The position numbers were made by a program, and so were the translations under genes. From Rugamonas sp045984285 (GTDB taxonomy: Bacteria > Pseudomonadota > Gammaproteobacteria > Burkholderiales > Burkholderiaceae_D): a stretch of DNA of 64,000 bases. Shown here in pieces: positions 44,743 through 53,628 of this stretch. The stretch lies in contig NZ_JBJQIK030000004.1 in assembly GCF_045984285.3 (NCBI RefSeq), forward strand, positions 62,001-126,000, written 5' to 3'. Numbering within the stretch: position 1 is the first letter of the stretch; each line of letters starts with the position of its first letter. The notes under the pieces were generated by a model, which saw only the letters and a program-made list of their open reading frames with translations, ran no database searches and was not told where the DNA came from.

Positions 44743-44767
44743 ATTCGTGGATGATGGCTTTACGAAT
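44743..44767. promoter_or_regulatory. Candidate DmlR operator
   Basis: Inverted repeat ATTCGT-N13-ACGAAT between the divergent dmlR and dmlA genes, of the size and position usual for LysR-type sites. Confidence 0.4.
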
Positions 44768-44823
44768 TAGCTGATTATATCCGCCGCGTGATTGGTTATG
44801 CTTGTCGCAAAGGAGAAACGCTT

Positions 44824-45900
44824 ATGAAAACCCAACGTATTGCAGTCATCGCCGGCGACGGCATCGGTAAGGAAGTGATGCCGGAGGGCCTGCGCGCCTT
44901 GGACGCGGCCGCCAAACGCTTCAACCTGCCCCTGGAATTCACCACTTTCGACTGGGCCAACTGCGATTACTACCTCCAGCACGGCAAGATGATGCCGGAC
45001 GACTGGTTCGCGCAGCTGCAGGGCTTCGATGCCATCTATTTCGGCGCCGTCGGCATGCCGGACCTGGTGCCCGACCATATTTCGCTGTGGGGCTCCCTGA
45101 TCCAGTTCCGCCGCCAGTTCGACCAGTATGTGAACCTGCGCCCCGTACGCCTGATGCCGGGCGTGCCCTGCCCGCTGGCCAACAAGAAGCCGGGCGATAT
45201 CGATTTCTATGTGGTGCGCGAGAATACGGAAGGTGAGTACTCGTCCGTCGGCGGCCGCCTGTTCGAAGGTACGGAACGTGAAACGGTGCTGCAGGAGGCG
45301 GTGTTCACGCGCCACGGCGTGGACCGCATCCTCAAATACGCCTTCGAGCTGGCGCAGTCGCGGCCCAAAAAGCACCTCACCTCGGCCACCAAGTCGAACG
45401 GCATTTCGATCTCCATGCCTTACTGGGATGAGCGCGTGGAGAAGATGGCGCCCTCCTATGCGGATGTGAAGTGGGATAAGTATCACATCGATATCCTCTG
45501 CGCGCGCTTCGTGCTGAGCCCCGAGCGTTTCGATGTGGTGGTGGCCTCCAATCTCTTCGGCGACATTCTCAGCGACCTCGGACCTGCCTGCACGGGCACC
45601 ATCGGCATCGCACCGTCCGGCAACCTCAATCCGGAGCGGAAGTTCCCTTCGTTGTTCGAGCCGGTGCACGGTTCGGCGCCGGACATCTATGGGAAGAACA
45701 TCGCCAACCCGATCGCCATGGTGTGGTCGGGCGCCATGATGCTGGAGTTCCTGGGCCAAGGCGACGCGCAGTTCGCAGCAGCGAACAAGGCCATCATGAC
45801 CGCCATCGAAACCGTGCTGCTGAGCGGCCCGCTCACGCCGGACATGGGCGGCACGGCCAACACTACGCAGCTGGGGGAGGCTATCGCAGCCCTTATCTGA
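44824..45900 (+). CDS. dmlA: D-malate / tartrate dehydrogenase (decarboxylating)
   Basis: NAD-dependent beta-decarboxylating dehydrogenase of the isocitrate/isopropylmalate family, converting D-malate to pyruvate. ATG 44824 has GGAG 8 bp upstream and gives MKTQRIAVIAGDGIGKEV, 358 residues. Motifs: GAVGMPDLVPDHISLWGSL, LRPVRLMPGV, ENTEGEYSSVGG, the metal-binding NLFGDILSDLG and EPVHGSAPDIYGKNIANP. The LPDHISLWG form is typical of the tartrate/D-malate branch, as against LeuB. Confidence 0.93.
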   Translation: MKTQRIAVIAGDGIGKEVMPEGLRALDAAAKRFNLPLEFTTFDWANCDYYLQHGKMMPDDWFAQLQGFDAIYFGAVGMPDLVPDHISLWGSLIQFRRQFDQYVNLRPVRLMPGVPCPLANKKPGDIDFYVVRENTEGEYSSVGGRLFEGTERETVLQEAVFTRHGVDRILKYAFELAQSRPKKHLTSATKSNGISISMPYWDERVEKMAPSYADVKWDKYHIDILCARFVLSPERFDVVVASNLFGDILSDLGPACTGTIGIAPSGNLNPERKFPSLFEPVHGSAPDIYGKNIANPIAMVWSGAMMLEFLGQGDAQFAAANKAIMTAIETVLLSGPLTPDMGGTANTTQLGEAIAALI

Positions 45901-46074
45901 CGCGGTTCCGATGCAATGAGCTCCTCTGTGTGAGGGCTTCGATCCGGCGATTCTGCAGTTCATGTCGCCAAAAACGCATTTCGTCGCAATGCGGTAGTGC
46001 TGGACATAGCGCTTCTCTATAGTTCACTCATCGAAGAACGAAACGCAGTACCAACCTCACACAAGGAGCACATC

Positions 46075-46281
46075 ATGAACATCGCTAAAAACATGGAAAC
46101 CATCTTCCTCTCGACCCTGATCATCTTGGGCGCAACCAGCTTCGCAACGGCCGCCGTGCCTAAGCTGGCGCACCGTGCTACCGCACCGGTCGCCACCGTT
46201 GCAGTGAAGGCCGATGCGGCAATGCCAGTTGTCACCATCACCGCAAAACGCCTGACCGCCGCTGAAAAAGCCGCACTGTAA
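46075..46281 (+). CDS. Small exported protein, unknown
   Basis: A 68-residue protein from ATG 46075 with AAGGAG 9 bp upstream. Its N terminus looks like a signal peptide (METIFLSTLIILGATSFATAAV), leaving a basic Ala/Val-rich mature part of about 40 residues (VVTITAKRLTAAEKAAL). No known domain. It lies 33 bp before the DUF2807 gene and may be cotranscribed. The gap upstream (45901-46074) shows no other feature. Confidence 0.65.
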   Translation: MNIAKNMETIFLSTLIILGATSFATAAVPKLAHRATAPVATVAVKADAAMPVVTITAKRLTAAEKAAL

Positions 46282-46314
46282 TCGCAGCGACCGACCTTCC
46301 CAACGGAGACCACG

Positions 46315-47073
46315 ATGAACAAGTTTGTCAACGCAACGATGATGGCAGTGGCGCTGTATGCAGCAGCTACCCCGGTGTTTGCTGACGAAATCATCAGCGA
46401 GTCCCGCGCCGTCGATGGGCGCACGGTGAAGGTGTATCTCGATGGTGTCATCGACCTCAAACTCAAGCAGGGCCCGGCCTCGCTGGTGGTGTATGGCGAC
46501 AAACGCTACGTGCAGAAGATTACGGTGACGCAGAAGGGTGAGACCCTGCGTATCGGCACCGACCTGCATGGCATCCACCTCAGCCACCCGAACCTGCGTG
46601 CCGAACTGACGCTGCCGAACCTCGCGGAACTGGTGTCCGCAGGTGTCGGTAGCGCAGATATCAGCGGCTTCAAAGGCGACAAGGTGAAACTTGTGCTGGA
46701 AGGAGCCGGCTCCGTGAACATGGCTTCGCAGTTCCGCTCAGTGGACGCGAACCTGAATGGCGCAGGCAGCATGAACGTGAACGCCATGGCCGCGGACGCA
46801 GTGGACCTGAACCTGCGCGGGGCCGGCCAGATCGTGGTGAGCGGCCAAAGCAAGACGCTGCGCGCTCGCCTCGGCGGCGTGGGCAGCCTGGATGCGCAGC
46901 AGCTGCGCTCCGACAGCGTGGATGTGGATATGACCGGCCTTGGCGGCGCTACCGTCTATGCGAAGTCCGATGCGAAGCTGCGCCTGACCGGCCTCGGTTC
47001 CGCAACGGTGTACGGCAATCCTGCAACGCGCAGCACGAGCTCGCGCGGCCTGGGACGCGTCGCCTTCAACTGA
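46315..47073 (+). CDS. Exported DUF2807 (head GIN domain) protein
   Basis: A 252-residue protein with a signal peptide (MNKFVNATMMAVALYAAATPVFA-DE) followed by a repeated beta-strand pattern with GAGS/GVGS/GLGS turns (SAGVGSADISG, LEGAGSVNM, LNGAGSMNV, LRGAGQIVV, LGGVGSLDA, LTGLGSATVYG), typical of DUF2807 beta-helix proteins. Thought to be extracytoplasmic; function unknown. Followed by a clear terminator. Confidence 0.88.
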   Translation: MNKFVNATMMAVALYAAATPVFADEIISESRAVDGRTVKVYLDGVIDLKLKQGPASLVVYGDKRYVQKITVTQKGETLRIGTDLHGIHLSHPNLRAELTLPNLAELVSAGVGSADISGFKGDKVKLVLEGAGSVNMASQFRSVDANLNGAGSMNVNAMAADAVDLNLRGAGQIVVSGQSKTLRARLGGVGSLDAQQLRSDSVDVDMTGLGGATVYAKSDAKLRLTGLGSATVYGNPATRSTSSRGLGRVAFN

Positions 47074-47080
47074 GCCGCTT

Positions 47081-48124
47081 TCACGGTGCACGATGCCCGC
47101 CTTGCGCGGGCATTTCTTTTTGCGGACGCTGGTCGTGGCCCAGCACTACGCGCAGGTCCGTCATCGTCTTCACTTCCTGCAGCGCGGCGCCGCCGATGCG
47201 CTGCGCCAGCTCGCGCGCCGCTGCTTCGCGCTGGGGCGCAAACTCCACGCGCGTGCGCGCAACGACGAAAGGCCGCGAGTTCGTTACGCGCAGCGACTTC
47301 CATGCGCCACCGCGCAGCTTGCGCGCCCAATCGGCTGCCATGCCGCGCACGCCGTTGCCGTTGCTGATCTCAAGGTGAAGCGCCAGTGTCGGTCCGGGCG
47401 CCGCGCCAGGCACGGGCGCGGGCATCGGGACGGGCGCGAGCGTGAGCACCGGGGGCAGCGCGAGCGCGAGGGCAGGTGCTGGCGCAGGCATCGGGACGGG
47501 CACGAGCGTGAGCGCGGGGGGCGGCGCGAGCGCGAGGGCAGGTGCTGGCGTTGGCGCGGACGCAGCTGCGCTACTGGCCGTTCTTGCCACCAGCGCGTAG
47601 TCCGCCTTGATGTCGTGTTGGCGCAGGCTGTCGGCCTGGCGCTGCATGACCGCCGCCTGCTCCGGTTCACCCGCCGACTGCAGCGCTGCGCCCAGGCGCT
47701 CCCAGTTGTCGGCGTTGGCGGGATCCAGCACGGCAGCTTTCTGCAGCAGGTAAAGCGCTTCTTCCTTGTCGCCATGGCGCGCCAGCGCATTGCCGAGATT
47801 ACCCAGCACCAGCGCCCGGTCCCGCGGCGGCAGGGTTTCGTCTGCCAGCTTGCGCCAGATGGCAATCGCCTGCGCCGCTTCGCCGCGCTCAGCGAGCAGC
47901 ACGGCCATGCCGTTGCGCGCATCGGCGTGGCGCGGGTCGCGCTGCAGGGCCAGCAGGTAGGCACGCTGCGCATCCTGCGGTTTGGCCTCGGCATGGTAGC
48001 CCCGGCCCAGCGCGTAGTAGGCGTCCGCGCTGGCGACAGCTGGCGGCGCGGCTTTCTGTTTCAGCATGCTGCAGGAAACCAGTGCCGTGCAGGCCAGCGC
48101 AATCAAGGTGAGTGACGGGCGCAT
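47081..48124 (-). CDS. tadD: TadD-like TPR lipoprotein with C-terminal LytR_C-type domain
   Basis: Last gene of the Tad locus. The 347-residue lipoprotein has a lipobox (ALVSC, Cys18), TPR repeats (about 33-165), an Ala/Pro/Val low-complexity linker (about 185-245) with two exact-length 22-residue units, and a C-terminal region resembling LytR_C (EISNGNGVRGMAADWARKL). TadD proteins help assemble the secretin (family knowledge). The extra C-terminal domain suggests contact with cell wall or another Tad protein (inference). The gene's 3' end overlaps the terminator of the convergent DUF2807 gene. Confidence 0.83.
   Translation of the reverse strand: MRPSLTLIALACTALVSCSMLKQKAAPPAVASADAYYALGRGYHAEAKPQDAQRAYLLALQRDPRHADARNGMAVLLAERGEAAQAIAIWRKLADETLPPRDRALVLGNLGNALARHGDKEEALYLLQKAAVLDPANADNWERLGAALQSAGEPEQAAVMQRQADSLRQHDIKADYALVARTASSAAASAPTPAPALALAPPPALTLVPVPMPAPAPALALALPPVLTLAPVPMPAPVPGAAPGPTLALHLEISNGNGVRGMAADWARKLRGGAWKSLRVTNSRPFVVARTRVEFAPQREAAARELAQRIGGAALQEVKTMTDLRVVLGHDQRPQKEMPAQGGHRAP
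47093..47121 (+). terminator. Rho-independent terminator after the DUF2807 gene
   Basis: ATGCCCGC (47093-47100) pairs with GCGGGCAT (47106-47113), followed by TTCTTTTT. It overlaps the coding end of the convergent tadD gene. Confidence 0.75.
47418..47549. repeat. 66-bp tandem repeat inside tadD (two copies)
   Basis: Two units, 47418-47483 and 47484-47549, differ at only a few bases and keep the reading frame (22 residues each, rich in Ala, Pro, Leu and Val). They build the linker between TPR and C-terminal domains. Such repeats can change copy number by slippage. Confidence 0.8.
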
Positions 48125-48138
48125 ATCATTCTCCTCAT

Positions 48139-49080
48139 TTATTGGCCGCCCGACAGGGAGGGCAGCAGAACGCGTGACATCTGTATCGCGGCGGGACCCA
48201 GCAGCACCAGCATCAGCGTGGGAAAGATGCAGAAGATCAGGGGGAAAAGCAGCTTGAGCGCGATGCGCGCGGCAGCTTCCTCCGCCATCAGGCTGCGCTT
48301 CAGGCGCAGGTTGTCGGAATGGACGCGCAGCGAATCGCCCATGCTGGTGCCGAAGCGCTCGGACTGGATCAGCATGGCAACGAGCGTGTCCACATCCTCC
48401 ACCCCGCTGCGCAACGCAAGGTTGCGCAGGGCTTTCTCCTTGCTGAAACCTGCGCGCAGTTCCATCAGCACCAGTTGCAGTTCCTGAGCCAGCACAAGGC
48501 TTTTCACATGGATCTCGCCCGCCACCTTGCCCAGTGCGCGCTCCATGCTCAGTCCCGCTTCCACGCAGATGGTGAGCAGGTCCAGCGCATCCGGCAGGTT
48601 CTCGAAGATTTCACGCTGGCGGCGTTCCGCCATGCGGCTCAGCAGACCGTTCGGCAAGTAGTAGCCTATGCCCGCCGCGCAGCAGAGCAGCAGCATGTAC
48701 ACCTTCTGCACATTGGACGAGCTGCTGCCGGCCAGCAGCACCGCCATCGCCAGCGGCAGCAGGATGGTGAGTATGGTCTTGGCCGCGAAGTAGATCGCCG
48801 GCGCCGAGGGGTGCCGCCAGCCCGCGTTGATGAAACGGGTGCGCAGCGGCGAGCGCTCCCAGCCCTCCTCCGGCAGCGACAGCTTGCTGAAGGGACGGGC
48901 CACGCGGGCCACGCGCTCGATCCAGCGCCCGTCGCCCTCGCCGGCGCCTGTGTCCCCGGCGCGGAAGCCCTGCAGCCGATCACGCAAAGGCACGGATGAT
49001 GTGGCCAGCATTGCCACCAGCACCACGCCCGCCACGGTAAGGAAGATTACGGCCAGGAATATCATGTGGGCGATGCTCAT
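48139..49080 (-). CDS. tadC: Tad pilus inner-membrane protein TadC
   Basis: GspF-like platform protein. Start at ATG 49080, which overlaps the tadB stop (ATGA); the longer open frame is an overlap with tadB. The 313-residue product has membrane segments near 7-28, 105-150 and 280-300 and the T2SSF domain (FENLPDALDLLTICVEAGLSMERAL). Works with TadB and the TadA ATPase. Confidence 0.94.
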   Translation of the reverse strand: MSIAHMIFLAVIFLTVAGVVLVAMLATSSVPLRDRLQGFRAGDTGAGEGDGRWIERVARVARPFSKLSLPEEGWERSPLRTRFINAGWRHPSAPAIYFAAKTILTILLPLAMAVLLAGSSSSNVQKVYMLLLCCAAGIGYYLPNGLLSRMAERRQREIFENLPDALDLLTICVEAGLSMERALGKVAGEIHVKSLVLAQELQLVLMELRAGFSKEKALRNLALRSGVEDVDTLVAMLIQSERFGTSMGDSLRVHSDNLRLKRSLMAEEAAARIALKLLFPLIFCIFPTLMLVLLGPAAIQMSRVLLPSLSGGQ

Positions 49081-50051
49081 ACCCTGATCCTTATCGTTGC
49101 GCGCATCCACAGCACGCCCACCACCACGGCGCAGGCGCTGTACCACAGGAGGCGCTGGCCCGAGGGGTCGGTCCACAGGATGCTGATGTATTTGTGGTTC
49201 GTGACCGACATCACCGCAATCACGCATACCGGCAGCAGCGTGAGTATCCATGCAGAGAAGCGCCCTTCCGCCGACAGCACCCGCACCTGTGCCACCAGTT
49301 TCAGGCGGGCACGCGTCATGCGGCTGATATTGCCGAGCAGCTCGGCGAGATTGCCGCCGGATTCGCGCTGGATCAACACCGCAATCACGAGATAGCGCAG
49401 GTCCGTCAGGGGAATCCGTAGAGCCAGATTGTGCAGGGCCTCGTTCATCGGCGCCCCGTAGTTGATCTCTTCGTAGCAGGCACGGAACTCGCTGCCGCTC
49501 GGCTCGGGCAGCTCGTGGCCGGCCATCTGCAGCACGTTGGCGAACGAGTGGCCCGCACGCAGCGCCCGTGCAAGGAAGTCGGAGGTATCGGGCAGCTGTT
49601 CCAGGATATGCTTGAGGCGCGCGGCACGGGCATGGAACAGGAACATCAGCGGCGCCCCGAGCGCAAACGCCATCGCCAGCAGCAAGGGCAGCACCGGAAG
49701 GCCCAGCATGGCCAGCAGCAGGCAGGCCGTCAGCGAGAAACCGGACCAGGCGCCCAGGAAGCCGCCCACCTGCCAGTTGCGGCCGGACTGCAGCAGCAGT
49801 CGGTCGAGCATGGCCAGCTGCGGCACCTGGCGCAGCAAGCGCTCCAGCAGCGGCGATGCCGCATAGCGGCGCTGCTTCAGGATGCTGATGCGCTCCGCGC
49901 CTTCGCCCTTCCCCGCCATCAGCTGCAGCCGGCGCGCAATGCGGCGCGCGCTGCCGCCGTGGCGCGCCTGCCACCACAACCATGCCGCTTCGACGGCAAA
50001 GATCACCGCCGCGAAAAGCAGCACATAAAAGGCACTCAGCAGCGATTCCAT
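49077..50051 (-). CDS. tadB: Tad pilus inner-membrane protein TadB
   Basis: 324-residue GspF-like platform protein with membrane segments at about 8-27, 105-140, 265-285 and 298-318 and the T2SSF domain (LEQLPDTSDFLARALRAGHSFANVL ... QRESGGNLAELLGNIS). Follows tadA after 9 bp and overlaps tadC by 4 bp. Confidence 0.95.
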   Translation of the reverse strand: MESLLSAFYVLLFAAVIFAVEAAWLWWQARHGGSARRIARRLQLMAGKGEGAERISILKQRRYAASPLLERLLRQVPQLAMLDRLLLQSGRNWQVGGFLGAWSGFSLTACLLLAMLGLPVLPLLLAMAFALGAPLMFLFHARAARLKHILEQLPDTSDFLARALRAGHSFANVLQMAGHELPEPSGSEFRACYEEINYGAPMNEALHNLALRIPLTDLRYLVIAVLIQRESGGNLAELLGNISRMTRARLKLVAQVRVLSAEGRFSAWILTLLPVCVIAVMSVTNHKYISILWTDPSGQRLLWYSACAVVVGVLWMRATIRIRV

Positions 50052-50060
50052 GCCGGCGTC

Positions 50061-51410
50061 CTATTCGAAGAAGCGATTGGGGTCGAACACGCTGTCCGGC
50101 ACGGGAGCGCCATACAGGCGCAGGCGGTCCGCGAACCGGGGGCGCACGCCGGTGGCGGAGAAAGCGCCCAGCACGCGGCCGTTCGCATCCACACCGGTCT
50201 GTTCGAAGCGGAAGATCTCGTGCATGGCAATCACATCGCCCTCCATGCCCGTCACTTCCTGCAGGCTCACCAGCTTGCGCGCGCCGTCTGTCAGGCGCGA
50301 TACCTGCATCACCACCGTGACGGCGGCGCAGATCTGCTGGCGCACCGCGCGCGAGGTGAGGTTCACACCCGCCATGCCAACCATGTTTTCCAGGCGTGCC
50401 AGCGCATCGCGCGGCGAATTGGCGTGAATCGTGGCCAGCGAACCTTCATGGCCCGTGTTCATGGCCTGCAGCATGTCGATCGCCTCCGCGCCGCGCACCT
50501 CGCCCAGGATGATGCGGTCGGGCCGCATGCGCAGCGCGTTGCGCACCAGTGCACGCTGCGTGACTTCGCCCTTCCCTTCCAGGTTGGGCGGCCGCGTTTC
50601 AAGGCGCACCACGTGCGGCTGGCGCAGCTGCAGTTCGGCCGCGTCCTCGATCGTCACGATACGCTCGGTGCCGGGAATGGCGCCGGACAGCACGTTGAGC
50701 AGCGTGGTTTTGCCGCTGCCGGTGCCGCCCGAGATCAGGATATTCAACTTGGCGTGGCCGAGCGCTTCCAGCACCTGCACCATGGGCGGCGTGAGGCTCT
50801 TGAACTCCAGCAGCCGTTCCACCGTGAGCGGGTTGGAAGAAAAGCGGCGGATCGACAGGATGGGCCCATCCACCGCCAGCGGCGGAATGATGGCGTTAAC
50901 GCGCGATCCGTCCGGCAGGCGCGCATCCACCATGGGGCTCGATTCATCGACACGCCGGCCCACGCGCGAAACGATCTTTTCGATGATCTTCATCAGGTGC
51001 GCGTTGTCGTGGAAGGTCACGCCGGTCAGTTCCAGGCGGCCGGTGCGTTCCACATAGACCTTGTCGTGCGTGTTGACCAGGATGTCTGACACGCCGGGAT
51101 CGGCCAGCAAGGGCTCCAGCGGGCCAAAGCCCAGCATCTCGTGCTGGATGTCCAGCACCAGGTGATGGCGCTCGCTCTGGTTCAGCACAATGCGCTCGTC
51201 TTCGATAATGCGCTGCACCAGCAGGGCCAGTTCGTGCTTGAACTGCTCCGGCGTCAGGCGTTTCAGGCGCTCCAGGTCGATGCGGTCCAGGATCAGCTGG
51301 TGCATCGTCTTCTTCAGGTCCTGGTAGGCGAAAGCGCTGGAGTGTTCCAGCTGCACGCCGATTCCGGCACGCGGATCTTCCGCCAGGGCGAGGCGTTCAC
51401 GCAGGCTCAT
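50061..51410 (-). CDS. tadA: Tad pilus assembly/retraction ATPase TadA (CpaF)
   Basis: 449-residue secretion ATPase. Visible are the N-terminal helical domain, the CpaF pattern LEPLLADPGVSDILVN, Walker A GGTGSGKTT (about 228-236), ATIHANSPRDALARLE and the Walker B region DRIILGEVRGAEA. Powers Flp pilus growth. Overlaps tadZ by 4 bp. Confidence 0.97.
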   Translation of the reverse strand: MSLRERLALAEDPRAGIGVQLEHSSAFAYQDLKKTMHQLILDRIDLERLKRLTPEQFKHELALLVQRIIEDERIVLNQSERHHLVLDIQHEMLGFGPLEPLLADPGVSDILVNTHDKVYVERTGRLELTGVTFHDNAHLMKIIEKIVSRVGRRVDESSPMVDARLPDGSRVNAIIPPLAVDGPILSIRRFSSNPLTVERLLEFKSLTPPMVQVLEALGHAKLNILISGGTGSGKTTLLNVLSGAIPGTERIVTIEDAAELQLRQPHVVRLETRPPNLEGKGEVTQRALVRNALRMRPDRIILGEVRGAEAIDMLQAMNTGHEGSLATIHANSPRDALARLENMVGMAGVNLTSRAVRQQICAAVTVVMQVSRLTDGARKLVSLQEVTGMEGDVIAMHEIFRFEQTGVDANGRVLGAFSATGVRPRFADRLRLYGAPVPDSVFDPNRFFE

Positions 51411-52588
51411 TGCAGTCCCCCTTCGCTGTTGCGGCCGAACAGACGGCCAAGCAAGCCTTTACTCTCGGGCACGCGGCAATCGGTCAGCATTTCCACCAGT
51501 TCGGAGAGGCTGCGTGCAATGGCGCTGTGGCGCGCCGTCTCCAGCACGGGAACGCCCTGGTTCACGGAATCCGTTGCGGCGATGTAGTCGTTCGGTATCG
51601 TATGCAGCACGGGCGCGCCCAGCGCCTGTTCCAGGTCGCCCAGGCGCAGCTTGCCGCCTTTCTCGTAACGGTTGACGATGAGGCGCGTGCGCTCGCTCGG
51701 GTAGCCGAGGGAGCGGAAGATGTCCAGCAGGCGGCGGCCGTCGCGGATATCCGGCAGCGCCAGCTGCAGCACGGGATAGATGGCGTCCGCCGTATCCAGC
51801 GCGCGCAGCGAGATGGCGTCGATCTGGCGCCCCACGTCCAGCAGGATGTAGTCAAAGTGCTGGCGCGCCACGCGCAGTATGGTTTCGATATGCTCCGGCT
51901 TCATCTCCACCGTATGGTTCGGATCGTCCGCCGCGGGCAGGATGCCGTAGTTGGGCGCCACGTGCACCAGGCAGGATTCCAGGAAGGCGCCGTCCATGCG
52001 CTCGATCTGGCTGCACACATCGGACAGGGTCATGGCCGGCTTCTGGTCCGATACGTACAGGGCGGCATCGCCGAACTGGCCGTGCAGGTCGATCAGCAGG
52101 GTCTTCTTCTCGCCCAGCGCGGCCAGCGCATGGCCAAGGTTGGTGGACAGGAAGGTGGCCCCGCTGCCGCCCTTGCAGGCGATGAAGGCCAGCACCTTGC
52201 CGTCGCGCGTGCGCGTGATGCCGGCCTCGATCTCGATGCGGTCCATCGCCTCATGGAAGGCGCGGTGCACCAGCGGCAGCGGCAGCACTTCACGCATGCC
52301 GGCGCGCATGGCGCGGATCAGCAGCTCCTGCTGGGGTTCACGCGTGAGCAGGATAAAGCTGGCGTCCGGATAATGCCTGGCCAGGCGGTCCACCAGCTCG
52401 GCCTCGCGGGGCTCCACGTCGCTGGCGTCGAAGATAACGAGTTCCGGCGCTTCGTGCAGCACGCGGTCCACGGCATCGCGCAGGCCCTGGCGCGATCCGG
52501 TCAGCTGCAGCGCGGGCAGGCGCGCGGAACCCTGGGCCGCGATCTCGGCGTGCAGCAGGCTGTCCCTGCTGATGATGAGCGTTCTCAT
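51407..52588 (-). CDS. tadZ: Tad pilus localisation protein TadZ (CpaE)
   Basis: 393-residue protein with an N-terminal receiver-like domain (about 1-120) and a ParA/MinD-type ATPase domain whose P loop is KGGSGATF (139-146): the second Lys of the normal KGGxGKT is replaced by Ala, an atypical form known in TadZ/CpaE proteins. Places the Tad machine at the pole. The phospho-acceptor position is in VIFDASD. Confidence 0.93.
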   Translation of the reverse strand: MRTLIISRDSLLHAEIAAQGSARLPALQLTGSRQGLRDAVDRVLHEAPELVIFDASDVEPREAELVDRLARHYPDASFILLTREPQQELLIRAMRAGMREVLPLPLVHRAFHEAMDRIEIEAGITRTRDGKVLAFIACKGGSGATFLSTNLGHALAALGEKKTLLIDLHGQFGDAALYVSDQKPAMTLSDVCSQIERMDGAFLESCLVHVAPNYGILPAADDPNHTVEMKPEHIETILRVARQHFDYILLDVGRQIDAISLRALDTADAIYPVLQLALPDIRDGRRLLDIFRSLGYPSERTRLIVNRYEKGGKLRLGDLEQALGAPVLHTIPNDYIAATDSVNQGVPVLETARHSAIARSLSELVEMLTDCRVPESKGLLGRLFGRNSEGGLQ

Positions 52589-52610
52589 GGTGTCCTCTTC
52601 GTTCGCAATG

Positions 52611-53168
52611 TCAGGAGCAGCTCGCCATGCCCGGCCGCCATCCCAGCGACTGCGCGGGGATCAGGGCCGGCGAGGGCGGCACGTTCACGGGTATCGGCAG
52701 CAAAGGCGTCATCGGCACATAGGGCACAGGGTCGCAGGCGCCGGACGCCGTACTGCAAATGGCGGCGCGCACGTAGCGGATGCAGTCGCCGCCATTAGGG
52801 TCGCGCGCGCAGTTCGCCTTGTTCGCAGCCGGGCAGGCGGGCATGGAGCTGACCGGCGACAGCGCGCCGCTGCCGGCCTGCGACAGGTATTCGATACGCA
52901 GCCGCGCCGTGGTCAGGAAAGGCGCCAGCGGCACGCTGGCGCCGCCCAGGATGGCATTGCTGCGCAGCTGGCCGATGGCACCGGCATCGGAGAAGTCGGT
53001 AACAGCGGCGGCGCGCGCGGCGCGGCGCGTCACCTCCTGCACCGTGGTCCAGACGTAGAGCATGCGCGCGAATTCGAGCGTGAGCAGCATCACCGTGAAG
53101 AAGATCAGCACGCAGAGTGCGAACTCCACGGTCACAACCCCGTACTGGACATTTGGCTCAGGGCGCAT
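52611..53168 (-). CDS. TadE-family minor pseudopilin
   Basis: ATG 53168 gives 185 residues with a TadE-type N terminus: short basic leader then VVTVEFALCVLIFFTVMLLTLEF, with the conserved Glu in VEFAL. The body has several Cys and a Pro-rich end. Overlaps the previous minor pilin gene by 11 bp. It could be TadE or TadF; the two TadE-like genes here cannot be told apart with certainty. Confidence 0.83.
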   Translation of the reverse strand: MRPEPNVQYGVVTVEFALCVLIFFTVMLLTLEFARMLYVWTTVQEVTRRAARAAAVTDFSDAGAIGQLRSNAILGGASVPLAPFLTTARLRIEYLSQAGSGALSPVSSMPACPAANKANCARDPNGGDCIRYVRAAICSTASGACDPVPYVPMTPLLPIPVNVPPSPALIPAQSLGWRPGMASCS

Positions 53169-53628
53169 AAGGCACCGTGTCGTCCGTGATAATCGTCGTG
53201 CTGCTGGAACCCAGCATGTACTGCACCAGGCCGTCGCCGACACCGTCCGCCGACACGGGCATCGACATGATCAGCCGGAAGCTCTGCGGCTGCGTCAAGC
53301 TGGCGCAGACATTGCCGTCGCATTCGATGCCGATGCCCGCGGGATTGATCGGCGTGGTGACGCCCGCGTCCTGCAGCAGCTCGGCAACCGTGCTGCGCGC
53401 GTTCGCCATCACCTGCGCCGTCGCTGCGGGATCCATCATCTGCTCGGGCGAGGCGTCGGCCATCACCAGTGCTGCGGAATACATGGCCCGGTGCAGCACG
53501 ATCGCATGCCAGCCCAGCCGCGCGCAGAATAGCAAGGACGCCAGTAGCAGACTCGCCGAGAACAGCACCAGCGCCAGCTCGACGGCGGCAACGCCGCCCT
53601 GGAATCGTGTATGACGGGGCGCCTTCAT
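53158..53628 (-). CDS. TadE/TadF-family minor pseudopilin
   Basis: ATG 53628, overlapping the tadG stop by 4 bp, gives 156 residues: RFQGGVAAVELALVLFSASLLLASL is the TadE-like leader and hydrophobic segment, with the conserved Glu. The larger open frame upstream is a shadow of tadG. Likely a minor subunit processed by the prepilin peptidase at 59088-59528. Confidence 0.83.
   Translation of the reverse strand: MKAPRHTRFQGGVAAVELALVLFSASLLLASLLFCARLGWHAIVLHRAMYSAALVMADASPEQMMDPAATAQVMANARSTVAELLQDAGVTTPINPAGIGIECDGNVCASLTQPQSFRLIMSMPVSADGVGDGLVQYMLGSSSTTIITDDTVPYAP

Noticed and set aside
49431..51089. 552-aa plus-strand open frame
   Set aside because: Antisense to tadA and tadB; no ribosome site or motif.
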